From Gemmatimonas sp. (GTDB taxonomy: Bacteria > Gemmatimonadota > Gemmatimonadetes > Gemmatimonadales > Gemmatimonadaceae): a DNA stretch of 64,000 nucleotides. The stretch is from contig JAABRL010000016.1 of the NCBI GenBank assembly GCA_011390935.1, forward strand, positions 1 to 64,000, read 5' to 3'. The notes under the pieces are model-generated. The model was not told the origin of the DNA, did not search any database, and saw only the letters and a program-made list of their open reading frames with translations. The translations under genes were made by a program, and so were the position numbers. Each line of letters starts with the position of its first letter. Position 1 is the stretch's first letter. Below are positions 46,378 through 55,824 of the stretch, in pieces.

Positions 46378-47412
46378 ATGATGACGTGCGCGCGCCTGCT
46401 CTCTGCGGCGTGCCTGCTGTGGTCCGCGTCGGCCGCTGCGCAGCCGCGCGTGGTGGTCGAAACGGACGAAGGCGTGGTGCTGGGGTCGGTGTCGCCGCGC
46501 TTCACCATTCGGGCCTCGGGATTCACGCCCGGAGAACCGCTGCGCGTGACCATGCGCGTGAGCGAAAACTTCGGTGTGCTGCCGCCGTATCTGGTGGATA
46601 CCACGTTCGTCATGTCGCGCAGTGTGCAGTTGCTGCGCATCAAGCGGGCGCTGCCAAGCAATGCGACCGTGTATTGGCGCGCGCTCGTGGAGGCTGGAGC
46701 ACAGGCCGCCATTTCCGACATCACGGGGCCGCGCGCCGTGCCTGCCTGGGTGGACATGGGGAATCCGGCCACGCCGCAGGGCATCGTGGACGTGCGTCAG
46801 CCGCTGTTTCGTTGGCGGTCGCCATCCGTGGATACCGGCCCTGGGCCCTGGCTCTACAATCTGGACGTGACGTTGACGAGCAATGGCGAGACCGTACTGG
46901 CGGCCACCGGCATCACCGACACGATCTTTCGCTCACCGACGCCACTGCAGGCCAACACGTCGTATCGCTGGCGCCTCACGGCTCGGCTCACCGATGGACC
47001 GAGCGAAGTGATCGTGGAGAGTCCCGGCTCGTTCGTGATCATCGATCCGCCGCTGCCGACGTCCACGCTCATGTACCAGAACTTTCCCAACCCGTTTCCG
47101 TCGGCAGCGTCGTTCTCGACCTGCTTCTGGTTCGATGTGGGCGAGCCCGGTGGTACGGTCTCCATTGAAGTGCTCGATCTGCGCGGCAATCCGGTGAACA
47201 CGGTCGTGCCGGCCGCCGACGGACAGACCACGTTTCCGGCGGGGCGTTACGGTCGCGGCGCGCCAGGGCTTGGCAACAACTGCGACAATCGTTTCATCTG
47301 GGACGGCACGGCGCGTGATGGTCGCCCCGTGCCGCCGGGGGTGTATCTCGCCCGCTTCCGCGCCAATGGCGGCCCGCCCACGGTCCGGCGGATCCTCTTC
47401 CTCGGCCGTTGA
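46378..47412 (+). CDS. Exported protein with FlgD/type IX-like C-terminal domain
   Basis: 344 residues. The ATG at 46378 is chosen because GGAGG lies at its normal distance and a signal peptide (L-L-S-A-A-C-L-L-W-S to A-A-A-Q) follows directly; an ATG at 46339, overlapping the smc stop, is in frame. The middle holds fibronectin/Ig-like beta domains. The C-terminal 95 residues have M-Y-Q-N-F-P-N-P-F and D-G-R-P-V-P-P-G-V-Y, as in FlgD-Ig or type IX secretion C-terminal domains of the FCB group. It may be surface-exposed. The stop overlaps the next start (TGATG). Confidence 0.75.
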   Translation: MMTCARLLSAACLLWSASAAAQPRVVVETDEGVVLGSVSPRFTIRASGFTPGEPLRVTMRVSENFGVLPPYLVDTTFVMSRSVQLLRIKRALPSNATVYWRALVEAGAQAAISDITGPRAVPAWVDMGNPATPQGIVDVRQPLFRWRSPSVDTGPGPWLYNLDVTLTSNGETVLAATGITDTIFRSPTPLQANTSYRWRLTARLTDGPSEVIVESPGSFVIIDPPLPTSTLMYQNFPNPFPSAASFSTCFWFDVGEPGGTVSIEVLDLRGNPVNTVVPAADGQTTFPAGRYGRGAPGLGNNCDNRFIWDGTARDGRPVPPGVYLARFRANGGPPTVRRILFLGR

Positions 47413-48170
47413 TGCGCCTCACGACCGTGGGCACGGGCACCGTGGCGCCGCACCCATCACGGGTTGGGTCCGGTCATCTGCTGCAGGCGGGGTCGGTCAC
47501 GCTGCTCATGGACTGCGGGAGCGGGGTGGTGCACCGACTGGCCGCGCTGGGACTGCCGTGGCAGGAGATCACCCACGTCGCGCTCACACACTTCCACGGG
47601 GATCACATCGCGGATCTCGCGATGCTGTGTTACGCGTTCAAGTATGGCCAGATGCCGCCGCGCACCGCGCCACTGGAGGTGATCGGCCCTGCGGGCACCC
47701 GCGACCTGTTCGACCGACTGGCGCTGGTGTTTGGCGCGTGGCTGCACGCGCCCGGCTACGCACTCACCATCCGCGAGCTCGCGCCGCACGAGACCTGTGT
47801 GCTGCGCGATGACGTCACGGTGTCCACGCACCCGGTGCCGCACACCCCGGAGAGCATGGCATATTCCGTCAGCACCAAAGGGCGACGCGTGGTGTATACC
47901 GGAGACACAGGCTTCGATCGCGCGGTGGCCGAATGGGCGGGCGGCTGTGACCTGCTGCTCGCCGAATGTTCGCTGCCAGACAGTCTCGCCATCCCGTCGC
48001 ACTGCACGCCTCGGCAAGCCGGGGCCATGGCGGCGGTGGCACAATGCCGTCAGCTCGTGCTCACGCACTTCTACCCGCCCGTGGAGGTGGTGGACATCGT
48101 GGCCGAGGTGAGGGCGCAGTATCACGGGGTGGTGACACTCGCCACCGACGGTTGGTTCATTGATCTCTGA
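47412..48170 (+). CDS. MBL-fold metallo-hydrolase (RNase Z-like)
   Basis: 252 residues. The zinc motif is T-H-F-H-G-D-H-I-A-D (HxHxDH) near residues 56-66. Further ligand candidates are H-P-V-P-H near 139, G-D-T-G near 158-161 and T-H-F near 217. Resembles the RNase Z/ElaC branch, which trims tRNA 3' ends; but it is shorter than standard RNase Z (about 300), so other MBL phosphodiesterases cannot be excluded. Since the tRNAs here lack encoded CCA, RNase Z activity would be needed in this genome. The start overlaps the upstream stop (TGATG). Confidence 0.8.
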   Translation: MRLTTVGTGTVAPHPSRVGSGHLLQAGSVTLLMDCGSGVVHRLAALGLPWQEITHVALTHFHGDHIADLAMLCYAFKYGQMPPRTAPLEVIGPAGTRDLFDRLALVFGAWLHAPGYALTIRELAPHETCVLRDDVTVSTHPVPHTPESMAYSVSTKGRRVVYTGDTGFDRAVAEWAGGCDLLLAECSLPDSLAIPSHCTPRQAGAMAAVAQCRQLVLTHFYPPVEVVDIVAEVRAQYHGVVTLATDGWFIDL

Positions 48171-48179
48171 GGAGTTCGC

Positions 48180-49232
48180 ATGCTGGTGGTGATGCAGCCG
48201 GCCGCGTCCGCGGCCGACATCGAGCGCGTTTGTGAGGAAATCACGCGACAGGGCTTCAAGCCCCTGCCGATGCCGGGCGAAGTGCGCACGGCCATCGGTC
48301 TGCTCGGCGACGACAGCAAAGCGGATTGGTCGTATATCGAGGCGCTGCCCGGCGTGGCCAGCGTGCTCATTGTGCAGAAGCCGTACCGGCAGGCGTCGCG
48401 CGAATGGAAGCCGGAGAACACCGTCGTGGAAATCGCACCGGGCGTTCGCTTCGGCGGGTCGGAGATCGCGATCGTGGCGGGGCCGTGCTCGGTCGAAAGC
48501 GAAGAGCAGATCGTGACATCGGCGCGTGCCGTGCGCGCCGCGGGTGCGACCGCACTGCGCGGTGGTGCCTTCAAGCCGCGCTCGTCGCCGTACGCCTTTC
48601 AGGGACTCGGCAAGCAGGGGCTGGAGCTGCTCGCGCTCGCCCGTCGCGAAACGGGACTCGCCATCGTGACCGAAGCGATGGACGAACACGGGGCAGATCT
48701 CGTGGCCGAATACGCCGATTGCATTCAGATCGGCGCGCGCAACATGCAGAACTATTCGCTGCTGCGGCATGTGGGTCGTCTCGGCAAGCCGGTGATGCTC
48801 AAGCGCGGCATGGCCGCGACCATCAACGATCTGCTGCTCAGCGCCGAATACATCCTCGCCGAAGGCAATCCGAATGTGATTCTGTGCGAGCGCGGCGTGC
48901 GCACCTTCGACTCGGCCACGCGCAATCTGTTCGACCTCACCGCGATTCCGGTGGTGCAGAAGCTGTCACACCTGCCCATCGTGGCCGATCCGAGCCACGG
49001 CACCGGACTGCGGGACAAGGTCACCCCCATGGCGCGTGCCGCCGTCGCCGCGGGCGCCGATGGTGTGCTGGTGGAAGTGCATCCGCAGCCCGACAAGGCG
49101 CTCTCCGACGGCGCGCAGTCGCTGTATCCCGAGCAGTTCGCGCAGCTCGTGTTGCAGCTGCGTCCCATCGCGGAAGCCATTGGCCGGTCGATCGCGAAAA
49201 CGCCGGGCACGGCGCCCGTGGACGTGTCCTGA
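48180..49232 (+). CDS. aroF: 3-deoxy-7-phosphoheptulonate synthase (DAHP synthase, type I beta)
   Basis: 350 residues. It condenses phosphoenolpyruvate and erythrose 4-phosphate, the first step of aromatic amino acid synthesis. The first about 75 residues are the ferredoxin-like regulatory domain of the I-beta group. The TIM barrel includes [34 protein letters not shown] and D-P-S-H-G-T-G. GAGGAG precedes the ATG. The TGA stop overlaps the lolA start. Confidence 0.95.
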   Translation: MLVVMQPAASAADIERVCEEITRQGFKPLPMPGEVRTAIGLLGDDSKADWSYIEALPGVASVLIVQKPYRQASREWKPENTVVEIAPGVRFGGSEIAIVAGPCSVESEEQIVTSARAVRAAGATALRGGAFKPRSSPYAFQGLGKQGLELLALARRETGLAIVTEAMDEHGADLVAEYADCIQIGARNMQNYSLLRHVGRLGKPVMLKRGMAATINDLLLSAEYILAEGNPNVILCERGVRTFDSATRNLFDLTAIPVVQKLSHLPIVADPSHGTGLRDKVTPMARAAVAAGADGVLVEVHPQPDKALSDGAQSLYPEQFAQLVLQLRPIAEAIGRSIAKTPGTAPVDVS

Positions 49233-49951
49233 TGCGCCGCGCGCGCGTGCGTTCGCGGCTGCTGCTGGCGTTGGGTGGCGTCTCACTCGGCGGCGCCTCA
49301 CTCGCCGCCCCAACGACGGCGGTGCACGCGCAGGCGGCTGCGAATCCAGCGGCCGTCGATCCGGCGGGCGTACTGGCACGGGCGCGCACGGAGTACGCCA
49401 CCGTACGCACCGCACGCGCGGAGTTCACGCAGGAGATCAAGAATCCGCTCACGGCGCGCACCCTGCAGTCCCGGGGCACGCTGCTGCAGCGCAAGCCGGG
49501 GCGCATTGCCGTCACGTTCGCGGAGCCTGCAGGAGACCGCATCGTGTCAGACGGCACGTGGTTGTGGGTGTACATCCCCAGCTCGGCGCCCGGTCAGGTG
49601 ATGCGTCTGCCGGCGGGTGAAGGGGGCACGGGCATGGTTGACCTGGCGGGCACGGTGCTCGAAGCGCCTCGTGAGGGCTACACGCTCGCCGATGCAGGTG
49701 CTCGGGTCATCAACGGCCGTGCCACGCGCGGCGTCTCGCTCACGGCAAAAGCCGGCGCCGAGGTACCCTTCCCGCGCGCCACGCTCTGGATCGACGATCG
49801 GGATGCGGTGGTCCGCGAAGTGGCCGTGACCGACGAGATGGGCGTGCTGCGTACAATCCGACTGGTGAGCTGGGAGAAGAACGCGACGGTCGCTGCGTCG
49901 GCGTTCACGTTCACGGTGCCACAAGGCGTTCGCATCGTGGAGCAGCCCTGA
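49232..49951 (+). CDS. lolA: Outer-membrane lipoprotein carrier protein LolA
   Basis: 239 residues. A signal peptide ends near V-H-A-Q-A (about 35). The mature part shows the LolA pattern: A-E-F-T-Q-E-I-K, S-R-G-T-L-L-Q-R-K-P-G-R-I, V-S-D-G-T-W-L-W-V-Y and a C-terminal F-T-F-T-V-P-Q-G. LolA carries lipoproteins across the periplasm to LolB on the outer membrane. The start overlaps the aroF stop (TGATG). It is last in the smc operon. Confidence 0.85.
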   Translation: MRRARVRSRLLLALGGVSLGGASLAAPTTAVHAQAAANPAAVDPAGVLARARTEYATVRTARAEFTQEIKNPLTARTLQSRGTLLQRKPGRIAVTFAEPAGDRIVSDGTWLWVYIPSSAPGQVMRLPAGEGGTGMVDLAGTVLEAPREGYTLADAGARVINGRATRGVSLTAKAGAEVPFPRATLWIDDRDAVVREVAVTDEMGVLRTIRLVSWEKNATVAASAFTFTVPQGVRIVEQP

Positions 49952-49959
49952 GTGTCGAA

Positions 49960-49980
49960 GCGCGCGTGACCTACGCGCGC
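49960..49980. terminator. Hairpin between lolA and the S41 protease gene
   Basis: GCGCGCGT (49960-49967) pairs with ACGCGCGC (49973-49980), loop GACCT. It lies between convergent stops and could serve both strands. No T-tract is present. Confidence 0.5.
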
Positions 49981-49987
49981 ACGGCAC

Positions 49988-51616
49988 TCATTCGTCGAAC
50001 GTGGGCTCGGGCATGGGCAGCAGCACGCCCGGGTCGTCCACGCGCGCAAACGGTTCGCGCGGTGATCCGGCACCATCGAGCAGGCGCAGTGCGCGCGTGA
50101 TGGTGGGATCGTTCTGCGCACGGCGCATGAACTCCGCGTCGGGACCGAAGGCGACGCGCGCGATTTCGTAACCCAACGCCCGCGCGATCCACGGAGCGGC
50201 CGCGTCGAAGGTGTCGCGGTCGACCGGGAGTTTGCGGCGTGACATTTCGTCCCACACCGCATTGACCATATCGCGCGAGACCGGCTGCAGCGCAGTGGTG
50301 AACGCGCCGCGCTGCTTGAACGTGAGCGCGGTGCGCGCCACCGCATCGCGATAGCGCGCGGTCTCCGGTCCGAGGGCTCGCACGAACGCCTGCACCGGGG
50401 CCGGCTGCGCGGTGTCACCTGCGATCACATCCGGGACAATGCCTCCGCCACCGAGCACGACGCGGCCCATCGGCGTGGTGTAGCGTGGCCGCGCGGTGTC
50501 GGCCAGCACGCGCTCACGCGGACCAGCATCGGGAACGCTGTCGATCGATGGCGAAATGCTGCGCCCGAGCGGGGTGAACCAGCGCGCGGTGGTGAGGCGC
50601 AGCGCGCCGCCGGTGGTCATCGGGAACACCGACTGCGCACTGCCCTTGCCGAACGACGTCCGACCCACGACGATCGCACGATCGTGATCCTGCAGGGCGC
50701 CGGCCACGATCTCCGACGCGCTCGCACTGTTGCCGTCAATGAGCACCGCGACGGACAGGCGCGGCCACCACTGCGGCTCCCGATCGCTGATCACTTCGGG
50801 GACACTGCCCGGGCGTCCGCGCAGCTCCACAATGCGCTGTTCGGGGTCGAGGAACAGCTCGGCGACCGCCACGCCCTGCTCCAGCAAGCCACCGGGGTTG
50901 CCACGCAGATCGAGCAGTACGCTGCGCGCCCCCAGCCGGTTCAGCGAGTCGAGGGCCACGCGCAGTTCGGTCGCGGTGTTGGCGCCGAACACATTCACAT
51001 CCACGTAACCAACCTGCGGACGCAGCATCGCCACACGCGGCACCGCGCGCCGCGTGACCGCTTCGCGCGTGATGCTGACGGTGAAGCGATCGGCACCGAG
51101 CCGATCGAGCGTGAAGGAGACGGCCGAACCGGGAGCACCACGGAGCAGCCGAATGACCTCGTCATTGCTCAGGCGGCGCGTGCTCTCCCCCTCCACCGCG
51201 ACGACTCGGTCGCCCGCTTGCACGCCGGCGCGCTCGGCCGGACCGCCGGGAATTGGTTCGATGACCGTGGCCCAGCCGTCGCGCTCACCCAGCTGCATGC
51301 CGACCCCCACGTACTCGCCATTCATCTGCTCCGCGAGGCGGCGCATGCGCTGCTCGGGCAGAAACGACGAGTACGGATCGTCCAGCTCTTCCACGAGCCC
51401 CGCGATCGCCTTGCGGTAGATCGAATCGATCGGGATGGAATCGACGTAGCGAGTGGCGATGAGCAGCTGCACCTGCTCGAACACGCGCGCACCGACCTCC
51501 GGCTCGAGGACGGGGTCAAGGGCCGGAAGTTCTTCCCGGCTCTGGCCCATCCACCAGCCACCCGCCCCAAGGGCGGATCCGAACAGCAGAGAAGCGACGA
51601 TCGAGCGCGCGCGCAT
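49988..51616 (-). CDS. S41 family C-terminal processing peptidase
   Basis: 542 residues. An N-terminal signal anchor (about 5-23) is followed by a helical cap, a PDZ domain (about 100-185) and the S41 domain. The catalytic pair is likely Ser299 (N-S-A-S-A-S-E) and Lys324 (S-F-G-K-G-S-A-Q), with Gln328 four residues on, as in CtpA/CtpB. Such proteases trim periplasmic proteins or cut substrates in envelope signalling. The C-terminal about 130 residues are an extra helical region. It lies 30 nt after tmk, probably co-transcribed. Confidence 0.93.
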   Translation of the reverse strand: MRARSIVASLLFGSALGAGGWWMGQSREELPALDPVLEPEVGARVFEQVQLLIATRYVDSIPIDSIYRKAIAGLVEELDDPYSSFLPEQRMRRLAEQMNGEYVGVGMQLGERDGWATVIEPIPGGPAERAGVQAGDRVVAVEGESTRRLSNDEVIRLLRGAPGSAVSFTLDRLGADRFTVSITREAVTRRAVPRVAMLRPQVGYVDVNVFGANTATELRVALDSLNRLGARSVLLDLRGNPGGLLEQGVAVAELFLDPEQRIVELRGRPGSVPEVISDREPQWWPRLSVAVLIDGNSASASEIVAGALQDHDRAIVVGRTSFGKGSAQSVFPMTTGGALRLTTARWFTPLGRSISPSIDSVPDAGPRERVLADTARPRYTTPMGRVVLGGGGIVPDVIAGDTAQPAPVQAFVRALGPETARYRDAVARTALTFKQRGAFTTALQPVSRDMVNAVWDEMSRRKLPVDRDTFDAAAPWIARALGYEIARVAFGPDAEFMRRAQNDPTITRALRLLDGAGSPREPFARVDDPGVLLPMPEPTFDE

Positions 51617-51646
51617 GGAGTCAGCGAGTCGGGTCGGGGCGAGACA

Positions 51647-52333
51647 TCAGGCGGTCTGTGACGTAATACCAGCGGGACGAGCGAAATGCTCCGGCCAGCG
51701 GGACGCCAATATGTCAATGCAACGCGCCGTCACCTCCTCACGGGTCCCGGAGGCATCAACCAACACGATCGGCCCGCACTCCGAGTGCGTCTGCTGCCAC
51801 TCCGCGGTGAGCGCCTCGGAGAAGCCGGCGGCAACCCGAGCGTGAAAGCCGTCGGGCTCCTGTTCCAGGCGATCCGGTGCCCCGCGGGCCTTGGTGCGGC
51901 GTTGGGCCTCGTCGAGCGGCAGGCTGAGCAGCAGCGTGAGATCGGGCACCAGTCCTCCGGTGGCGAACTGATTGATCGCGCGGAGTGCATCGGTGTTCAA
52001 CCCCCGCGCCACGCCTTGATACACGTAGGTGGAGAGCAGATAGCGGTCGAGCAGCACGAGTGTGCCCTGCGCCAGCGCGGGGCGCACCGCGCGCGTGAGC
52101 AGTTCGGCGCGCGACGCGGCGAAGAGCAGCGCCTCCGTTTCGGGAGCGAGTGCGCCGACCGGATCGAGCAGCAGGGTACGGATCGTGTCGCCGGGGGGCG
52201 TACCGCCCGGTTCGCGCAGCGCCAGCACCGTCTGCCCCGACGCGCGCAACCATTCGCGCAGGCGTTCCCACTGGGTGGTCTTCCCCACCCCCTCGCCGCC
52301 TTCGAGGACCACGAGCGGACCGCGTATGGACAC
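51647..52333 (-). CDS. tmk: Thymidylate kinase
   Basis: 228 residues from the GTG at 52333. A TTG at 52342 directly after the ylbF-like stop is an alternative. dTMP kinase makes dTDP for DNA synthesis. Visible: P-loop E-G-G-E-G-V-G-K-T-T near 11-20, R-E-P-G-G-T-P, and D-R-Y-L-L-S-T-Y-V-Y-Q-G near 95-106. The LID region is K-A-R-G-A-P-D-R-L-E. It is between the ylbF-like gene and the S41 protease gene. Confidence 0.95.
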   Translation of the reverse strand: MSIRGPLVVLEGGEGVGKTTQWERLREWLRASGQTVLALREPGGTPPGDTIRTLLLDPVGALAPETEALLFAASRAELLTRAVRPALAQGTLVLLDRYLLSTYVYQGVARGLNTDALRAINQFATGGLVPDLTLLLSLPLDEAQRRTKARGAPDRLEQEPDGFHARVAAGFSEALTAEWQQTHSECGPIVLVDASGTREEVTARCIDILASRWPEHFARPAGITSQTA

Positions 52334-52342
52334 GAGCGCCAA

Positions 52343-52696
52343 TCAGCCGAGCGTGATGATGGACGACGACGCACCCGCCTTGATGCCGTCGGCGATCCAC
52401 TGATTCACGCGCAGCATGAGCTTGTCGAAGTTGTCCTGGGCCACGACGGCGCGCTGGTACGCGGCATTGACCTGCACCTGTTCGAGCAGCGTGTCGAGTT
52501 CCTGCTCCATCTCGGCGCCGGGCTGCTCGCCGCGGTCGATCATCTGCTGGGCCGACTGCCGAATGCTCTCCATGCGGCGCAGGGCGTTGGCCGCCTGCGG
52601 GTCTTCCGCCAGTGCGTCACTGGAGCGCTTCACGGCCTTGTATTCGTCGCTCTGGCCGATGAGGCGGCCCACTTCGCGTGCCTTGTCTTCGAGCAT
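52343..52696 (-). CDS. YlbF-family protein
   Basis: 117 residues from the ATG at 52696; an upstream extension to 52807 has no family similarity. All-helical, with E-D-K-A-R-E-V-G-R-L-I-G-Q-S-D-E-Y-K-A near the start and A-A-Y-Q-R-A-V-V-A-Q-D-N-F-D near the end, the YlbF/DUF964 pattern. In Bacillus subtilis YlbF helps RNase Y; the role here is unknown. A C8 run (as read on the mRNA) lies 18-25 nt upstream of the start. A TATCTTGC box lies at 52771-52764 (minus strand). Confidence 0.8.
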   Translation of the reverse strand: MLEDKAREVGRLIGQSDEYKAVKRSSDALAEDPQAANALRRMESIRQSAQQMIDRGEQPGAEMEQELDTLLEQVQVNAAYQRAVVAQDNFDKLMLRVNQWIADGIKAGASSSIITLG

Positions 52697-52828
52697 CTCG
52701 TGCCATCCCGGGCGGGGGGGGTAAAGGCGACCCGCCGCACGAGGGCGTGGCGAGGTCAATGGGGCAAGATAGTCAGGAGCGGAGTGGCTCACGAGTAGCA
52801 GCGGCAACGCATCTCGGCGCGCTGGGCG

Positions 52829-53704
52829 CTACGGAACCCGACGCTCGTGCTTCACCCAGTCCACCTCCATCGTCCACGTCGGCGTGGTCATGGGCGAGGC
52901 GTTGATCTTGGCGAAGTTGAGAATCGCGAAGAGCGGCTCGGGGAACTGGTCGCCCTGCCCTGCGCTCCGGTAGATCTCGGCGCCGTCGAGCAGGAAGACG
53001 AGATCGCTCCCGTCCCATTCCACGCCGTACTCGTGCCACTCGGCCAGCGTCGCCTCCTGCACATGCATGAGCTGCTGCCAGTCGCCGCCGCCGCATTCGC
53101 CCGTGCTCTTCATCCCGCGCACGGCGTAGTGATCCGGCCCGCCGTCGCTGTGGTGCTCGAACACATCGATCTCGCCCGATCCGGTGAGCGGCCAGCACAC
53201 ATCCTCATCGGCCTCATCCACCGGCGGTTCGTTGTTGCGGGCGCCGAGCAGCCACCAGGCGGGAAACATGCCGGACTGGCCGCTGGCCTCCACCCGCAGT
53301 CGCGCCGTCCAGCGCCCCTGCACGAACTCGCGGCGGTTCTTCGAAATGATGCGCGCCGCCACGTAGGGCGTGGGCGGGTGCACCGTGCCGATCTTGTCGC
53401 GCGATGCGCACTCGACGGGGGCACCGAGGTCCACCACGCGCAGCTTGAGCGTGCCGTTGCTGACCTCGCGCGTGTTGTGCAGCCCGTCGCGTACGTAGCA
53501 CTGGTGTTCGTCGTTCACCCAGAGCGTCTGGTCCTGCCAGTGGTCGGAGTCGAACCGATCGAAGTCGTCGACGAAGTCCGTTTCCCACGGCGCGCCGGCG
53601 GTCGTGGTCGCAGGTGTCGCGCCATTGGAGGTCTCACGCTCCGACGGCGCGCACGCGGCCAGGAGCAACATCGAGAGAACGGGGACGAAGAGCCGCGCAG
53701 ACAT
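52829..53704 (-). CDS. GH16-family secreted lipoprotein glycosidase
   Basis: 291 residues from the ATG at 53704. The signal peptide ends in L-A-A-C (Cys18), so it is lipid-anchored. The domain (about 45-290) is a concanavalin-like beta jelly roll with the GH16 catalytic motif E178-I-D180-V-F-E183, and W-x-x-G-x-x-N style active-site edges. GH16 enzymes cut beta-1,3 or beta-1,4 glucans and galactans. Cys-rich sequences (about 69, 99, 170) may form disulphides. It is divergent from the serine hydrolase gene. Confidence 0.88.
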   Translation of the reverse strand: MSARLFVPVLSMLLLAACAPSERETSNGATPATTTAGAPWETDFVDDFDRFDSDHWQDQTLWVNDEHQCYVRDGLHNTREVSNGTLKLRVVDLGAPVECASRDKIGTVHPPTPYVAARIISKNRREFVQGRWTARLRVEASGQSGMFPAWWLLGARNNEPPVDEADEDVCWPLTGSGEIDVFEHHSDGGPDHYAVRGMKSTGECGGGDWQQLMHVQEATLAEWHEYGVEWDGSDLVFLLDGAEIYRSAGQGDQFPEPLFAILNFAKINASPMTTPTWTMEVDWVKHERRVP

Positions 53705-53823
53705 GAGCGTAGCGGACAGAGGAAGGAGTGGCACCGATCGATCGCCTTGTGCAGTATGCGGCGAGACGCCGAGACGCGCTACAATACGGAGCGGTCGTGT
53801 TTCTCCCTCCTTCCAACGCTGCC

Positions 53824-55275
53824 ATGCTTGACTGCTTCCGTCGTCTGGCGCTGACCGCTGTCGCGCTGCTCTTCGGTGGTACGCTCTTCACGAACCCGCT
53901 GGACGCACAGCGAGTCGGAGCCGTCGCGGCGGCAGTGATGCCCGAGGACTCACTGCGGGCGCTTCTCGCGGCGCGCGTCGCCCTTGGACGCAATCCCGGC
54001 ATCGTGGCCGCGCTGGTCACGCCCGATGGCCTCGTACGAGCGCACGCGGGCACGGCCGGCTCCCCCGACGGCCAGCCGCTCTCGGCATTCACGCGCTTCG
54101 AAATCGGATCGATCACGAAGGCCATCACCGGCGCGCTCTTCGCCGACGCGATCGCACGTGGTGAAGTGCGCGAAGATGATCGGCTACTGGACGTGCTCCC
54201 GGAGCTGCGACTACCGGTCGGCGGCGACCGCATCACGCTGCTCGATCTGGCGACGCACCGTTCGGGGTTGCCCAGCTACCCGACGGGCCACATGCCCGCC
54301 ACGCCCGGTGATCCGTGGGCCGATGTCGACTCGGCGGCGGTCGCGCGCAGTCTCGCGGCGCTTGACACCCTGCACTTCGCCCCCGGCAGGCGCAGCGAGT
54401 ACTCCAACGTGGGCGCGGGGTTGCTCGGACAGGCACTGGTGCGACGCAGTGGTGCCGCCAGCTACGACGCGTTGGTGCGCACGCGCATCGCCGAACCGCT
54501 CGGCTTGCGCGTGTTCACGACCGAGGCGTCATCCGCAGACACGCGCGCATTCGCCCAGGGGCACGACGCCGATGGGCCGGTGTCGCGGTGGCACCTGACC
54601 TACCTCGCGGCGGCGGGTGCGATCCTCTCCACGCTCGATGACATGACGCGACTGGCGCAGGCCTGCCTTGGAGACGCACCACCCGCCGTTGCCGACGCGA
54701 TCACGCAAGCGCAGACCCCGCGCCGGGAGTTTGCGCCGCACCGCATCGGGTTGCATTGGGTTACGACGTCAACACCTGGCGGCGACGTGCACTGGCACAA
54801 CGGAGGCACCGGTGGCTTCCGCAGCTGGATGGGGTGTAATCGGGCGACCGGGCGCGCCGCGGTGGTGCTCAGCAATGGCAGTGCGGCCGGCGTCGATGAT
54901 CTCGGATTGCATCTCGTGGAGCCATCGCTCCCGCTGCGGCCGCCGGCGCCCCTGACGGCACGTGCGATCGTGACGGTGGACACGGCGGTGATGGACGAAC
55001 TCGTGGGGACCTACCAGCTCGCACCGACGTTCAGCATCGCGGTGACGCGCGAAGGGGCGGCGCTGCACGCGCAGGCCACGGGTCAGACGCGACTCGTGCT
55101 GCTTGCCGAGTCGGCCGGTCGCTGGCGCGTGCGCGGTGTGGACGCGGCAGTGGAGTTCGAGCGGGCGGCGGATGGACGTGTTGTGGCGTTGGTGCTGGTG
55201 CAAGGTGGCCGGCGCCAACGCGGCGTGCGGGTACGCGATCCGGAACCGACATCAGCGGGTGCCCATCAGCGGTGA
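53824..55275 (+). CDS. Exported serine hydrolase (beta-lactamase/S12 family)
   Basis: 483 residues from the ATG at 53824; upstream in-frame sequence lacks a signal peptide. The signal peptide (about 1-29) ends in D-A-Q. Catalytic landmarks: Ser96-I-T-Lys99 (SxxK), Tyr193-S-N195 and H-N-G-G-T-G-G-F (in the KTG place). The C-terminal about 110 residues form a lipocalin-like add-on domain as in many S12 esterases/peptidases. Acts on D-amino peptides or esters; the substrate is unknown. A TACAAT box lies at 53780-53785. Divergent from the GH16 gene, convergent with the thioesterase gene. Confidence 0.9.
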   Translation: MLDCFRRLALTAVALLFGGTLFTNPLDAQRVGAVAAAVMPEDSLRALLAARVALGRNPGIVAALVTPDGLVRAHAGTAGSPDGQPLSAFTRFEIGSITKAITGALFADAIARGEVREDDRLLDVLPELRLPVGGDRITLLDLATHRSGLPSYPTGHMPATPGDPWADVDSAAVARSLAALDTLHFAPGRRSEYSNVGAGLLGQALVRRSGAASYDALVRTRIAEPLGLRVFTTEASSADTRAFAQGHDADGPVSRWHLTYLAAAGAILSTLDDMTRLAQACLGDAPPAVADAITQAQTPRREFAPHRIGLHWVTTSTPGGDVHWHNGGTGGFRSWMGCNRATGRAAVVLSNGSAAGVDDLGLHLVEPSLPLRPPAPLTARAIVTVDTAVMDELVGTYQLAPTFSIAVTREGAALHAQATGQTRLVLLAESAGRWRVRGVDAAVEFERAADGRVVALVLVQGGRRQRGVRVRDPEPTSAGAHQR

Positions 55276-55280
55276 GGCGT

Positions 55281-55817
55281 TCAGGGCACGCCGCGCTGCG
55301 ATTCAATGATCTCCTTGTCCTGTTCGAACAACGCCAGCACCCACGTGGGCGGATTCTTCGTCGGCGGTGAGCCGAGCTCGCGCAGAATGTCGGCCAGTAT
55401 GCTCGGCACGTCCCGCTTCCAGATCAGCGCGCGCGTGATGCCAACGGCCTTGATCTCGTCGTGCTGCTCGAAGCGGTGCAGGTGATAGATCCACTTGTCA
55501 TCCCACCCCGCCAGCTCGAGCTCCACCGAGAATCGCGTCCACAGCTTGAGCGGTTTGCGATAGATCAGCTTCTGCGAGCCGAGCGTGGGGGCCAGGCCGC
55601 GCTTCACGATCGCGTGATACATGGGCGAGCGCGCGATCATCTCCCAGCGCAGGAAGTCCATGTAGGCGGGATAGCGCGACGCGGTCATCACGCGCAGGCC
55701 ATCGGTGTCGAACAGCCGAACGCGAAACGTGCGCCGGATGGTCGCATCGAACGCGACGGTTGGCTGCAGGCGGCGGAGCGACAAGATCTTGCCGATCGTG
55801 TACCAGTAGTGGATCAC
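55281..55817 (-). CDS. Hotdog-fold thioesterase family protein
   Basis: 178 residues. R-V-R-L-F-D-T-D-G-L-R-V-M near 32-44 and R-Y-P-A-Y-M-D-F-L-R-W near 48-58 follow the 4HBT-type thioesterase pattern; the Y-T-I-G-K start resembles THEM6-like proteins. The catalytic Asp may be Asp37 or Asp39. Acyl-CoA thioesters are the likely substrates. It is last in an operon, 7 nt after the AbgT-type gene. Confidence 0.75.
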   Translation of the reverse strand: MIHYWYTIGKILSLRRLQPTVAFDATIRRTFRVRLFDTDGLRVMTASRYPAYMDFLRWEMIARSPMYHAIVKRGLAPTLGSQKLIYRKPLKLWTRFSVELELAGWDDKWIYHLHRFEQHDEIKAVGITRALIWKRDVPSILADILRELGSPPTKNPPTWVLALFEQDKEIIESQRGVP

Positions 55818-55824
55818 TGCGGCA

